Source: Fragum whitleyi (lineage: Eukaryota; Mollusca; Bivalvia; Cardiida; Cardiidae). From it: a DNA stretch of 64,000 bases. This document shows positions 33,651-47,600 of this stretch, piece after piece; the first letter of the stretch is position 1, and every line of letters begins with the position of its first letter. The notes beneath the pieces are model-generated. The model was given only the letters and a program-made list of their open reading frames with translations. It did no database searches and was not told the origin of the DNA. A program made the position numbers and the translations under genes. The stretch covers positions 29,449,272-29,513,271 of the forward strand of contig OX411549.1 of assembly GCA_948146395.1 (NCBI GenBank), in the 5' to 3' direction.

Positions 33651-34697
33651 CAACTAATTAGAAGCCAGACATTTGTTGATAAAATATGTGATAACCAAAA
33701 TATTCTTCCTGATAGAAATGTTTCAGAAAATGAAGATACTGTTTGTTTTCCAAATTTTCTATGAAGGATGTGAAGCTGCAGGACTGTAAGGGATTTAGTT
33801 CTATCTTATATGCGGAGATCAGAAGATATCACATCTATGAACTTGTCATCAAACACACTAGAGGTGCCAAAGAACCTGCATTGCTCCATTATCAAAAATT
33901 AATGAGATCGAGGTTCATTATTTGGCTTTCTTCTAAAGTTCTGTGGCAAAAATACACCATTCTTTATATAAGAAAGGCAACTCATGCCATGAATCTTATC
34001 TTTTTCTACTCAATTATCTCCCTTACACAAGTAGATTTGAATGACAAGCCCTCGTGAGCAATGTTTCTCATCGAAATATTTCAAAAAATATCAAGGACTT
34101 CAAACAAAACATAGTATGTGCCTAAACAGAGTATAGACACATACTATGTTTTTGTTCTAAGCCCTAAAATATAGAAAATGCTTTTAATATTTCAGTGTAG
34201 GATTGATGATTTTTTTCATTGAGTGAACAACAATAGCTCTATTTTGTTTCATAAAATTCCAATAAGGTAATTTTTTGATAATGTCAGTTTGATAATGCTC
34301 TCAAATAAGCTGTTAAATCATGCCGTATGACAACAATCTGATTAATATTTACAACACTAATAAGCTAAAAATCTCTGGTGAAAGAATTATCCTTTAAAAA
34401 CAACATTTGAAATTCTATTACGCAAACAAGGAGAAACGAACACTGAAAAGTACTGGGTATTATGGAAAAATAAAAAGTTTATTCAATTCTCTTATAGCCC
34501 TCTTTTTTTATAAGTTATGAAATGACTTTTAAGGAAAAAAAGATATAATTTAAGAATACTCACTCACTATTAAAATCTAATAGAATACTGGATTAATGTT
34601 CATAAAATACAATATTTATTAAATTCGTCATTTGAAACAGCTAAAAACTCGGCAAATTTTCAAATTTGATCTCTCTTAAAATTGCAAAGGTTTAGGG
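33651..34697. other. no gene; one short hairpin
   Basis: A hairpin at about 34112-34147 (ACATAGTATGTG / CACATACTATGT) is visible. The frame at 33743-34057 has no recognisable domain. TTTATT at 34478-34483 could be a minus-strand AATAAA for the CPES gene, but it is distant. Confidence 0.35.
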
Positions 34698-34748
34698 CAA
34701 GACTGCAATAAGTGTATATACTATGTATATACACTTATTACAGTCTTG
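34698..34748. repeat. 51-bp hairpin
   Basis: CAAGACTGCAATAAGTGTAT and its inverse pair over about 23 bp with one mismatch around a 5-nt loop. It resembles the 1441 hairpin in layout. Confidence 0.75.
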
Positions 34749-35611
34749 TACTGAGCCCTCAATATACATGACTCATTCATTTTGGTGTTTTATGATTACA
34801 CATTCAATGCCCTCAACTAAAATGTCATGCAAAGGCTCAAGGGATCCCTTGATTTCACCATTTACCACTAAATATTACTTTTTGCAACATAAGATTAGAA
34901 ACAGGCAGTAGTCATGACAGTAGACTGAATTATAAGAAGGGTTTGTTTTGGTGTTTCAAAGAGAACAGCATGCGTTTTGGGTAAGCAACCCGACCTGGGC
35001 TTGCGCTAGTGACCAGGGGGCCGCCACCTCAACCTGCCATGTTCTGCCACAATGAAAAGTATATGCTATTCAAAAAGAAACCATCTACCTTTTAAGATAA
35101 TTTGATTTAAGAAGGGGAATTTGAAACTGTTCGCTTAATAAAAATGGTTGCTTAATAGATGTAGTCGCTCCAGCAAGATTGACTGTATTGGATAACTTAA
35201 CTAGACATGTGGCTTAATGGATCTAGTTTTGAGTTTAATCATTTTGGTTGCCTAGCAACCTAGCTCTTTGGAAAGGTCTTGTGTTATTCAAATATTTTAT
35301 GCCACTACTTTTTAACATCCTGATTGTAGGGAAGTTTAGTCTTGCACCTTTTAAAACTGGCAAGAAATTAAGGCAATAAAGCAAAACTCATATGCATGCC
35401 TAAATTTACAGGCACTATGTAGTTTTTCTCTGACTCCTCAACCTTATTAAACTAATAAATTTAAGACTGACTTAAATATCATGTAAGTTTTACTTATTGT
35501 ACAAATTTTCAAAATTTGACTAGCTTGATCTATAAAAAATAAATAAATACACTAAAATGAACTATTTTGATCATGAAGGCTCTGCACTGTTGATCTTCTG
35601 GGTGACTCCAT

Positions 35612-35635
35612 TCACACTCCAAGCTCTTTATATAC
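35612..35635 (-). CDS. CPES: tentative last coding exon of CPES
   Basis: After acceptor TTTTCAG, phase 0 reads VYKELGV and then TGA at 35614-35612. It is nearly 10 kb from exon 3 and very short, so this is a candidate, not an established exon. A nearer alternative could exist that I did not recognise. Confidence 0.3.
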   Translation of the reverse strand, partial: VYKELGV

Positions 35636-38600
35636 CTGAAAATAGATTGAAATGGAATTAAGTTAGAGCCAGTGAAATGCACCGTTATGAAATTACCGTA
35701 TACTAGTGTTGGGCAATAGGTTTCAAATCACAATCGATAATTGGTTTTTAGTTGAAAGAGTAAATCATCTAATGATTGATTGTACAATTGTTTTCTTAGA
35801 AATTATTACAGCACTCCCAGTAGAATAGAATATGAAAGTTGAATTAAAACTCATGACGTAAAGACTCATCCTGCAGATTTTTTTTACCAACTCCATGACT
35901 CAGCATGAAACAGTTGTAACTGCCCATAAACATAAAGGCAGTTACAACTGTTTCATGCCTAGACATCAAACTGATGTCATTTCTGGAAACAAAATATAAT
36001 GGCTTTCATTTATGTGTTAGGACTCAATTAATCAATTATGAAATTTCTTAGTCGATTATAACAATCGGAAGCCGAAACCAACTGATTATCGGTTATAAGA
36101 CTTGGTTTGTAACCCTCGGAAACCATTAGAAATTTGACTAGGAGTACCAATTCATAAAAAGGAATTGTCATAGAAACTCCTCAAAACTTAATATTTGGCA
36201 ATCTCTATGTGCCATGATGTCATCTAGGTAATGCCAAATTTGGGGTGATTGACGCAATTTCTACCTTAAATCATTACCACACATAACAATTTGAGGCTTG
36301 TCAGAATTCAAATTGATTGCAAATAATATTAGCTGTTATTTGGACATAGCGTTGAAAATGTGAGAAAAGATGAAATTTCTCTCTTTTAACTCTAGTCATG
36401 CTGAAAAAATGTGTCTGTATTTATATATTTTTTTTTTCATTTCCAAACCTTTTCTGGTTACATAAGGAAAATCCTGTGATTAAGACAAGGATTAGACTGC
36501 AAATATGTGCTATCAAATCTTTGTCCAAACCTCCTATCTAAGCAGGAATATTCCAGATCAACAATGAGAAGTGTTCAATTCTTTGTTTCCATAATTATAC
36601 TTCAAACGACAATTTTGACTTGATTTTATTTCAAGTTAATTTTGCATCAAGACCTCTTTTTGCATGGCATAGCAATTGAATTTAAATGCCTATTTTGTGC
36701 TTGAGGTAACAGTGATAAGGATTTTTTTGTGAAATTTCTTACAAAAATGTAGTAACTCTATGGACAGAAATGGACATAATTATACCGTTTAAATTCTCAC
36801 ATTTAATCTCCAACTTGTACGATTGAAATGTTTGTTAGTTTAGGCCTTTCCTCTGCAGTCCTAAGTTATTATGATAATGATATTTCATACTTCCAAAAAT
36901 TGTCACAAGATATGCCCTTACCTCTGCTGTATGTCCAAGTATGAAAACAACAAAGGGAAATAGCTAAACTAGAAACCATGAATGGCTTGAGTCGCTCCAC
37001 AGGCTTGAAATTCTTTTAATAGCAAATCAAAGTTTTGACTAGATTTTTTCATATTAAGGGTTCTACTGATGTTGAAAATAATTTTCAAAGTTTCCACTAT
37101 ATAACATATAGAGTCTAAATAATGACCTCTACCCATAAAAGACATAGTTTTCATCCAATCACAATAATTTTTGGCTGCATGATAATAGGTCATCCAAGGA
37201 TCACACCAAAAAAATTTGATTGATATCCATCAATTACTTTCTGAGAAAAATGATTCTCAAAATTTCCAATATATAACATATTGAAAGATGACCTCCGCCC
37301 ATAAAAGACACAGTTTTCATCCAAGCATGATAATTTTGGTATAATGATAAAAGATCACTCAAGGATCATTCAAGTGAAATTTGGTTGATATCCATCAATA
37401 ACATTCTGAGAAACCAATTTTCAAAGGTCCCACTATATAACATATTGAGAAATGACCTCCACCCATAAGATACATATTTTCCATCCGGTCATTATAATTT
37501 TTGGTAGACTGATAAAGGATCACTCAAGTTAACTTTGGTTGATATCCATCTGTAACATTCTGAGAAAATGATTTTGAAAGTTTCCACTATATATCATATA
37601 GAGAAATGACCTCTGCCCATAAAATACATATTTACCATCTGATCAGATTATTTTTTGGTAGAATGATAAAGGATCACTCAAGGATCATTCAAGGGAAATT
37701 TGGTTGGTATCCATCTGTTACATTCTGAGAAAATGATTTTCAAAGTTTCCACAATATAACATATAGAGAAATGACCTCCACCTATAAAATGCATATTTAC
37801 CATCCGATCACAATAATTCTATGTAGACTGATAAAGGGTCACACATGGATCATTCATGTAAAATGTAACTGGTATCCATCAATTAGAAAGTGAGAAAAAC
37901 TCACTTTTTACCATATTTGGAAATTAGCCACGCCCCTTAAATCCATGTTTTTCATTGGATCATAATTTCTTGAACAACTTTGAAAGAGGGTCACCCAAGG
38001 ATCATTCCTGTGAAGTTTGGTTGAAATTCATGCAGTACTGGTAGTTTCTGAGGAGAAGTTTTTTAATAAAACAAGGTGTGTTTGTGAAACACAAATGCCC
38101 CCGTAACAGCATTTTTTTTTAAAGTTTGACCTTGACAGATGACCTCGACCTTGTCACATGACCTTGACTTTGGTGTACAGCTTTGTATGTCAAATACTTT
38201 TGGAGAAAAGGCAAAGGTAAAGTTTTCGGGTTAAGTTTTCGGACAGACAGACGGACAGACAGACAGACGGACATGAGTAAAACAATATGTCCCCAATCTC
38301 TCGATAGGGGGCATAAAAATAACAACTAGACGCAATAACGGACTGATGGATGGACGGACACACGACGGACACAATGCCATGACAATAGCACCAGTGGTCT
38401 TCGCCCAGTGAAGCTAAAAATAGTAATAGAACCCTATGCTCTAATTTTACCCCAGTCCCCTCTTCGAATGTCGATTTCGATCATTTTTTGCTTGTTTTTC
38501 GGAATACTTGAAACCCCATCCCTACCAAATCAATGCTACAATGATTTTAACAGAGGGCCTCACCAAATGTTAAGCTTTGATGTTAATTCAAATAACTCTT

Positions 38601-41600
38601 AACTAAATGATTTGATTTAATAAGCTTTTGCTTTTTTTCTGAGTGTCCAGTGCCCAAGATTATGTCAAACAGAATTGCAGTATGCTTGGCTTTTTTCCCT
38701 GATCATTACATCTGTAGCCTCTAATAAACACCCACCCCCTTCTTATAGAAATGTGGTGATTCTAATAAACCCCGATTGAATTAAAGCTTTTTCAGTAAAT
38801 TGGCAGTTACAATGGTTTTACTGTGACCCCTCAATATAAATATCATTTGATAATATTTCGTTAAGTCTTATAACAAAGGATTATGGATTTTTGTATATTA
38901 AGTATGTTAAACATAATATAGGATCATGTTCACTTAAGATTTTGTCAGCACTTCCTGTTTGTTCTGAACAAACACTTGACTGTTACATCTCTTTGTTATG
39001 AAATAGGTCCTAATTTCCATAGCACAGGCGTAGCTCCCATTACGCAAGTTACGCAATAAAAACAAACGTTACTTCGAAAAATTTCGTTGATGAATGATCA
39101 TAACATCGAAACTACAGCTTATGTTTTGATTATTCACCAATGCTCAAATCATAAAACGGGGAGCTTACAGATGACATTTGTTTTTTGTCACAGTCCAAAT
39201 ATCGCCTTTATCCTATTCATTCTTTGGTGGTCGCCTTCTGAGTGCGTATAAAAGTTTAGAGGTCCTAGTTATGCTTATGCATAGTTTAATTCTAAAGTAG
39301 CAGCTGTCATAGAGTAGTTGATAAGGCATTGGATTTCAATCCTCGGTTTGATCAAGTCAGACGGCAGCACACAACCCTTAAGATATTTTGTCTCCAAGCA
39401 AAGGATAGATGATACATTGGCTCAGCTTGAAACAGTTGTAACTGCCAATATGCAATTACAAATGTTATGCACTTAGGCATTTAACCTTTTCCTGTTTTAC
39501 AAAATTTTGGACCTTTCCAAATTCAAAGGTTTTGCAGACGAAAATTCAAAGTGGATTTAATTTGAAAAATAACTGTTCAGTAGGGTAGAAAATAGTGTGG
39601 AAAAAGAAGAAAATTGCTTGTTAGGAGCAATTTCTTCTTTTTTCACAATGTTTTCTCAATCATAAAATCACAGGCATGTAAAAAGCAGGGATTGAACAGC
39701 AAAGGGTTGATTCTAATTTTGATAGGTGCTGGAGGCTAGGAAAGGATGTAGGGGTAGTACTAAGGTAAGAAACACCAGGAAATCAGGAACTATTATTACT
39801 ATTCAGTGATCCAGCAGCCATGATGACTGATAATTTTTTAAATGTGGTGCTCTCTCCCTTTCAAACAAACTATCATTCAAAATAATCATAATTATAGATT
39901 CATATACATCACTTTGCCTTTGTTTTTGTAATGTCAAAGAAAAGTTAATTCTTATAGTTTGAATCAGACATAAGAAATTGTTTGCAAATTTGAAATGATT
40001 ATATTATTGTCACAAAATCAAACACAGTCTTTTCTTGTGTTATCAATCATCCATTTTGTTCACTAATTAAGATATGTAAAAGTCTTTAATGAACATAATT
40101 ATTTTGTCTTTTTCCTTAAATTCATACATGTACTTATTAACATCACATTTAGTTTAGATTATCATAGTCTAAACAAATCATTTTATCATTCTTTCCCTTA
40201 TAGAGGATTAAAGCAGACACACTTTATATGGAAAATACACTTAATTCAAGCTTGGAAGAGAAAATGGTGCTATTTGAATTATTAAGTATCTTTCACGTTT
40301 ATGATAAGGTCAACAGCTTTGGGAGTTATTACATTATAGTCTATATTAATGAATAACTCATTGGCCTTACATAATTACAAGAACCTAGTGCCATTTGTTC
40401 AAGAATCAAGACTTGAAGGGTTTGTCATGCTTTGTACAATTTTATGTTGCTTTTAAACAACCCTTTGGGAAATCATAAGTACAATCTCTTATTGCAAATA
40501 CTCAAAGCAAAACAAGCTAATGAGTAGTAAGTCTTAATACATTGTATATAGATATTTACTTCTGTTTTGCATTGAATTCTGGAACTATTTGTAGGTTTTG
40601 AGTCCTCAAGGTATCATAAGGGCTATGAATTAATTGATGAAATGGGTTTCAATGCTGCTTTCAACAATTTTTCAGTTATATTGCAACAGCTGGAACACCT
40701 AATAATTGATTCATGGTATTTCTCATACCAGTACTACAATTACAACCTTTTCTAACCTCCAGCTGCTTATCCACATAGGTCTACGAATACCAAACCATTG
40801 GTGGAAGACAAATCATCCGAAAGGACAAGTGCTGCCGGCAGAAATCCAACCCATGACCTCATGATTGGGAGGTCAATGCGCTACCAACTGCACCATGACC
40901 ATGGCTTAAATAGAATAAAACAAAATGTGTTTTTTTGAAACACACATGCCCCTGTAACAGCATTTTATCAAAATGTTGTACTTAACTGATGACCTTGACC
41001 TTTTTACATGACCTTAACATCTACAGATGTACATCATTAAGATCTTTAATCATGCTAATTATGAGAAAGGTATATTAAATATTCTGGAATAAAAATGAAT
41101 ATGCTAAGATTTTGATTAAGTTTGACCTTGTCATATGACCTTGATCTTGGTAACTACATATGCACATTATTTAGTATCAACAGATGTGCATCATTGCGAT
41201 CTATCGCCATGCCAAATATGATGCTTGTATATTGATTAGGCTTAAAAATACTGGAGATGTTGAGTTAGATTTTTTCATTTATATGACATTGAGAGATGAC
41301 TTTGCAACCTATTCACATGACCTTGACTTTGGTTTCATCTGATTGGTATCATTAAGATCTATCACCGTGCCAAATATGAGGCATGTTTCTTGAATAGGCT
41401 TGAAAATATTGGCAATGTTAACCCTTGGCATACTGAACCCAAAATATTCCTGCTTTGGCAGGAGCTATAGACAATCACCAACCTGCACATATGTGCAGTC
41501 TGATGTTAGTCTACACCACCTGTTTCTCACTTTCAAACCAGAATTGTCAATAAATGTAGTTTTTCAAATTAAAATTGACCTATAGTTTGAACTTTCAGTG

Positions 41601-44600
41601 CTTTTTGCCCTCTGATTTTGATACAAATTTTCAGCCAAAATTTATTCAGCAAGACAAGGGTTAAGTTTTTATGTTAAGTTTTGCAGACTGTGAGGCAGAC
41701 AGACTGGCGGACATACAGACAATGGTTAAACAATATCGTATATGCCTCCAATCTTTCAATGCAGGGGCATAAAATACTCAAAGTTACTGGTACTCACTGG
41801 AATCGACTAGCCAAGACCATTCAATGAGTATCCACGACATAGGATTTAAATAAGAAATAAAGGTTTAAGACTTGCAGTAACAATATCTTATCTGACCCTC
41901 TTATCATCAGACAGTAAATTGAAACATGAAATCCAATTAACCAAGTCACGGTCCTTTCATGTACCTTTGAAAAATAATCAGCAAATTCAATGTTTTTATT
42001 TGCATTGTTTTGTATAAATTATTAAGTTTTTGCCTTGATAAAATTTAGACATCAATACATAGCGGATGTGATCTTGCTGGGCATTTGTTTCAAATATTTA
42101 TCCTTTTCTTATGATAGTGAATTTCAGAACGATCATACCAAAAATATTGAAAACCAAGCTAAACTTTTGTAAAATAAGAACATGACTTGAACAGCAACAG
42201 AAGCATTGGTTTAAACCTACTTACTACCTACTTCCGACTGAATTGAAATTTCCACTGAATTGAAATTTCTGGAAGAACTTTCTTGCATTTATTTCCCTTT
42301 GGAAAATTATATACTGTAGAGTAGAATCTGGAAGCAAGACAATCTCAGTATGAAGACTTTATTTCAAACTAAACTTATATAAAGATAACCATCTTTGATT
42401 TTTTTTCAATACAATTAGAAATTGCAAATTCCAACAAATATCTAGGAAAAGCCAACACCTAATAATTAAGAGTGATTAAAGACAAAATTAAGGCATGTTA
42501 TCAGTTTGAAGGGTTAATGAACAGACAGTCATCCATTACTGCACTCTATGAAGGTCCTCTATAACTTGCATTGAGTCTGGTTTCCATAGCAACTAGCAAT
42601 CAATCATGAAACTTTTTCCCCTAGATTTCTCTATTTATACAAATTACAAATAGAGTGGCATAATCAAAAGGCTAATAACATTAGTGTACAATATGTTCTC
42701 TCATTCTCGCAATATAACACTCTTAACAAATATAGAAGTTTTTTTCAGCACTTGTATTACAATGTACATGTACATGAATAGAGGACAATTATTGTAGTTT
42801 ATATATAGATAGATAGATTTATATTTTATTGAGTGGTCAAAAAACCCCACTTTTTTTTAGGAGTGAAAATAAGGCTGTTGTAGTTTACAAAATTAAAGAT
42901 TTATAAACCCAGGGTTTTAGTCTGACATTAACAAAATAGGGTCGAAATATAACTTTGGGATCTTTGGGGTCCTTTCTTTAATTTTGTGAGTCCTTCCTTT
43001 AGGTATAGACAATCTTTTAGGCTATAATCTTGTAATTTGTGGTTTTTTTTATGATTTTAATCATTTGGCGATGAGATTATCATGTGATAATCACCATTAT
43101 TTCTCTATAAACCACAGAAGAGCTGTAAATAATTTGTAATCCATATTACAACTAGAGGTACTTAAAAGCACCTGATTCGCTCCACAGGCCTGAATCTTTG
43201 ATCATCGTGAAATTAAGATAATCATAAAAAAACTTTTTGACTATAAAAGAGAAATAAGTCTTGGCCATATCAGAGTTGTGATTTTTGTCTGACGGAAATT
43301 TCTTTGGGGAATCTGATAATTGGTCACAAAAGAATAATTCTTTTGACATTTAATTAAGATATTTGACATGGTAAATTCTGAGCAGATTTTTAAAGAAAAA
43401 GTTAAGGGAAAAAAATACACATGGTCAGAGACACACGAGATAAAAAGCTATGACAATAGCCCAAGGGACCTTCATCCTGCTAAATTTAAGTTTAGGTTGA
43501 AACTAATTTCCAGTTTTGGGGGACAATTACAACCTGTTTTTGCTCAAATTTTCCCACAAGACTTAACCCTTGTCAAGCTGAACCCGGCATATTCCTGCCT
43601 TGGCAAAAGCTATAGACCAACATCAGCCTGCACATAAGTGCAGACTGATGTTAGTCTACACCACCTGTTTCTCACTTTCAAACCAGAATTGTCAATAGAT
43701 TTAGTTTTTAAAATAAAAATTGACCTACAGTTGGTACTTTCAGTGCTTTTTGCCCTTTAATTTTAATGAAAAAATTTAGCCAAAATTTATTCAGCATGAC
43801 AAGGGTTAAGAAGACACATGCCAGAGTAGGCAAATGCTAGAAGGGTAACAGTATGAAATATCTCATTTCATTTAAATTCTAAGTAAATACCAGACAAATT
43901 AACTTTCCCAAACCAGTACTTGACATTTGTTGAAATGTCATATTCTTCTATGACTTCCAAAAAACACATTATCGGTACATTGCAATAAGCCTCTTGGCAT
44001 CATTTTAATTTATTTCTAGGTATGGAAAGAAATATTTAGAATGGAAAGCAATAAACCCTTCTCATGTTGCTCAGAGTATTCCTGCTGTAAAGAGAGCTTT
44101 GGCTAACAGTACAGACTGAAAACAGTACAGACTGAATCAGTCTGTACAGATGTGCAGTCTGGGCCTGAGGTTATAAAACTATATAAATTTCAATTTGAGA
44201 TTAAAGCCTTAATTCTGTTTAAATACTCATTTGAATGTATTAACATAAAAGATAATATTAATAAGTTGTTATAAATAACAACTTTTTAATATCATCTTTT
44301 ATTTTCATGCATATATTTAAGTTTAAAATTCGAGAAAATTCTCAGATGAGCCTGAGAAAAGGGATATAACCTCAGGCCCTAAATTCTAAGCCAACACTCT
44401 CTGAAAACTTGAGATAGGCTTATTGAAATTCCAAGAAATTTACAGTTATTTCAAACCAACTTTAAATTTGGCGGGATAAGGATCATAGTACTGAAAGCAC
44501 ATGATGGGCTTATTGTGAGTCAGTGATTATATCAGTGATTATGTTGAAAATACAATTTACAAACTTTCCTGGGTTAAAAATGAAAATCAGGTTGCATAGA

Positions 44601-47600
44601 CTAATTTCAGACTGCACATTTTATGCAGGCTGATATTTGGATATGGCTCCCATCGGTGCAACCCTCCTACCAAAGCAGAAATTTCGAGGTTTGGCATAGA
44701 CAAGTGTTAAGTATATGGGCCCTGATCATCTCATATGGAGAGCCAATTTCTCAATTTGTCATTTTCTGCACAAAATGCTGTAAGTCATCACCAGTTAACA
44801 GATATACGGAAAAAAGGGTGTAAAATCATTCTAAATTGTTATTTCTCAATGAAAACCTATATTGTGGGTACTCATTGGAATTGTATCAATGAGACAATTC
44901 CAATGAGTACCTACAACATAGGATTTTTGTGTGTTTAACCCTTGTCATGCTGAACCCGGAATATTCCTGCTTTATCAGGAGCTATAGACAAACATCAGCC
45001 TACACATATGTGAAGTCTGATGTTAGTCTTCACCACCATTTTCTCACTTTCAAACCAGAATTGTCAATAGATTTAGTTATTCAAATAAAAATTTAACCAG
45101 TTGGTACCTTCAGTGCTATTTGCCCTTTGATTTTAATGCAAATTTTAGCCAAAATTTATTCAGCATGACAAGGGTTAATGATGAAATATTTCTATCAAAA
45201 GTCCATTTTCCCCCTATCTACCTGTAGCTCTGGCTATATTGATTGGTGAAATAATAATCTGCTTACCTGATTCAGATGAATATAGCTGATGATATTCAAT
45301 ACCAAAATAATTATGTAACCCAAGAACTGGAAGAAACTCAGGAACTCCTGCAGAATAAACAAGTTTTGTCAATAAAACTCAAATTCATGGCACAAAAAAA
45401 TATTTGTGACTATAATCCTTGTGTTTATAGGCAGTTACAACTTCCTTGAAATTCCTCCCCCCTCCCCCTTCCCCTATCATAAACTAGACTGTCCCAAAGT
45501 AGTATAATATCCACCTACAAGTGCTTGAGTTATCCATAATGAAAAGCAATTTTCCATCAAAGGGCCATTATTCTGTCAAAAGCCAATGGAATGTAACGGT
45601 AAACCAAAATATCACACACATTTCTGCTTGATACTGATGACTGTTTGAATAAAATAGGCACTTTAGTTGCTGAGAAATTCAGGACGTGCGAAAAGCTACA
45701 GATGAACCAACCGAAACCGACTTTCTGACTGACTGACAAGCTGACTCTGATATTACCTTTTACGCCAAACATAGTTTTGCTGCCAATATCTATTTCGTAA
45801 GTTCCACCTGGATTGAAAATACTGGCATTTAACCCTTCTCATACTGTATGGTATGGTATAGTGCGGTATCTGTAACATTTTTAACCAGTAATATAAGAAA
45901 GTTTTAGAATTCCATCAACTTGAAAAAATCTTTGACCTAGGATCAGTCTATTTCATTTTCTGGTAGATCTAATGGATCAATTAAAAAAGTCTATTTTTTT
46001 TTCAATCCTTGCAATTTACAATATATGCAGGTTCATGTTTTAACAAGGCAGAATAATATTTTTTTAAATGTTTTATACATGAATTAAGCGTTCGTCTTCA
46101 TTTTGCTTCATCAATCAGTCATTAGATCTAATATAAACATTTAATATAATTATAAAACTCATTTCACATAATCAACATTAAGTATAACTTCATACTTGGT
46201 TTTCTTCACTGAGAAAAGAGCAAGTCAGGATTGAAGATCAGAGGTCGAGATAAGAGGGGGTAAAGCTAAACTAAAATCCTTATTTGGCAATGAAACCCTA
46301 TGTTGTGTGTACTCATATAAATTGTCTCAATGAGGCAATTCCACTGAGTACCAACAACATAGGTTTTACACTATGATTATTAACCCTCATCATGCTGAAT
46401 AAAGAATCTTGTAAAAATTGTTAAAATATAGAAGGGCTCAAAGCACTGGATGCACTATATGTTAGTTGGTATTCATTTTTGTAATTAAAATTTCTAAAGC
46501 TTTTCTGGTTTCAAAAAAGGAAAAACAGGTGGTAAAGACATAGATCAGACCGCACATATGTGCAGGCTGATGTTTGTCTATAGCACCTGCCAAGGCATGA
46601 ATATTCAAGGTTCAGCATGACAAGGCTTAAATACTTTAATCAAAATCCAAACCGTCCCCTCTATATCTGAAGCTCTAAAGACGACCAAAAAGGAAACATA
46701 GCAGAAGTAAAAGATAGCTCGGATAATTTTCTGCACATTGGTGTAAACTTGAAATATGCTTACCCAAACTCTGTCAATGAAAATAGCAAAAAGCACCATA
46801 AGTAATAAAGCCTGCCCTTCCCAGATCCTCCATAAATATATTATCAACCAAGTACTACCAGAATGGAGCGCTTCTGTCTGTATTTGCTGTAAATATACAA
46901 GATACAAATTAAAAGTATTGAAAGTTTAATATAGTGCAATACTATTGTAAGTGCCTATAATATATTATCAACCAAGTACTACCAGAATGGAGAGCTTCTG
47001 TCTGTATTTGCTGTAAATATACAACATTCAAATTAATAGTATTGAAAGTTTCAAGAAAATAATTTGAGGGGTCAGTGCAATACTATTGTAAGTGCCTATA
47101 TATATATATATATATATTATCAACCAAGTACTACCAGAATGGAGAGCTGCTGTCTGTATTTGCTGTAAATATACAACATACGAATTAATAACATTGAAAG
47201 TTTCAAGAAAATAATTTGAGGGGTCAGTGCAATACTATTGTAAGTGCCCATAAATATATTATCAACCAAGTACTACCAGAATGGAGAGCTTCTGTCTGTA
47301 TTTGCTGTAAATATACAACATACAAATTAATAGAATTGAAAATTTCAAGAAAATTGTTTGAGGGGTCAGTGCAATGCTATTGTAAGTGCCTATAAAATAT
47401 ACAACAAACAAATTAAAATATTGAAAGTTTCAAGAAAATTGTTTGAGGGATCAGTGCAATATTATTGTAAGTGCCCATAAATATATTTTCAACCAAGTAC
47501 TACCAGAATGGTGAGCTTCTGTCTGTATTTGCTGTAAATATACAACATACAAATTAAACTAGAACTGTCCCAAAGTGGACTTATACCCCCCACAAGCACT

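Noticed and set aside
33743..34057. 104-codon frame on the plus strand
   Set aside because: No domain, no conserved-looking segment and no splice context; length is within chance for AT-rich DNA.
46605..46907. Treating the 100-codon minus frame over CPES exon 2 as an intronless gene
   Set aside because: The region past 46764 is intron after a clear GTAAGC donor, and the segment before 46886 is the acceptor tract.
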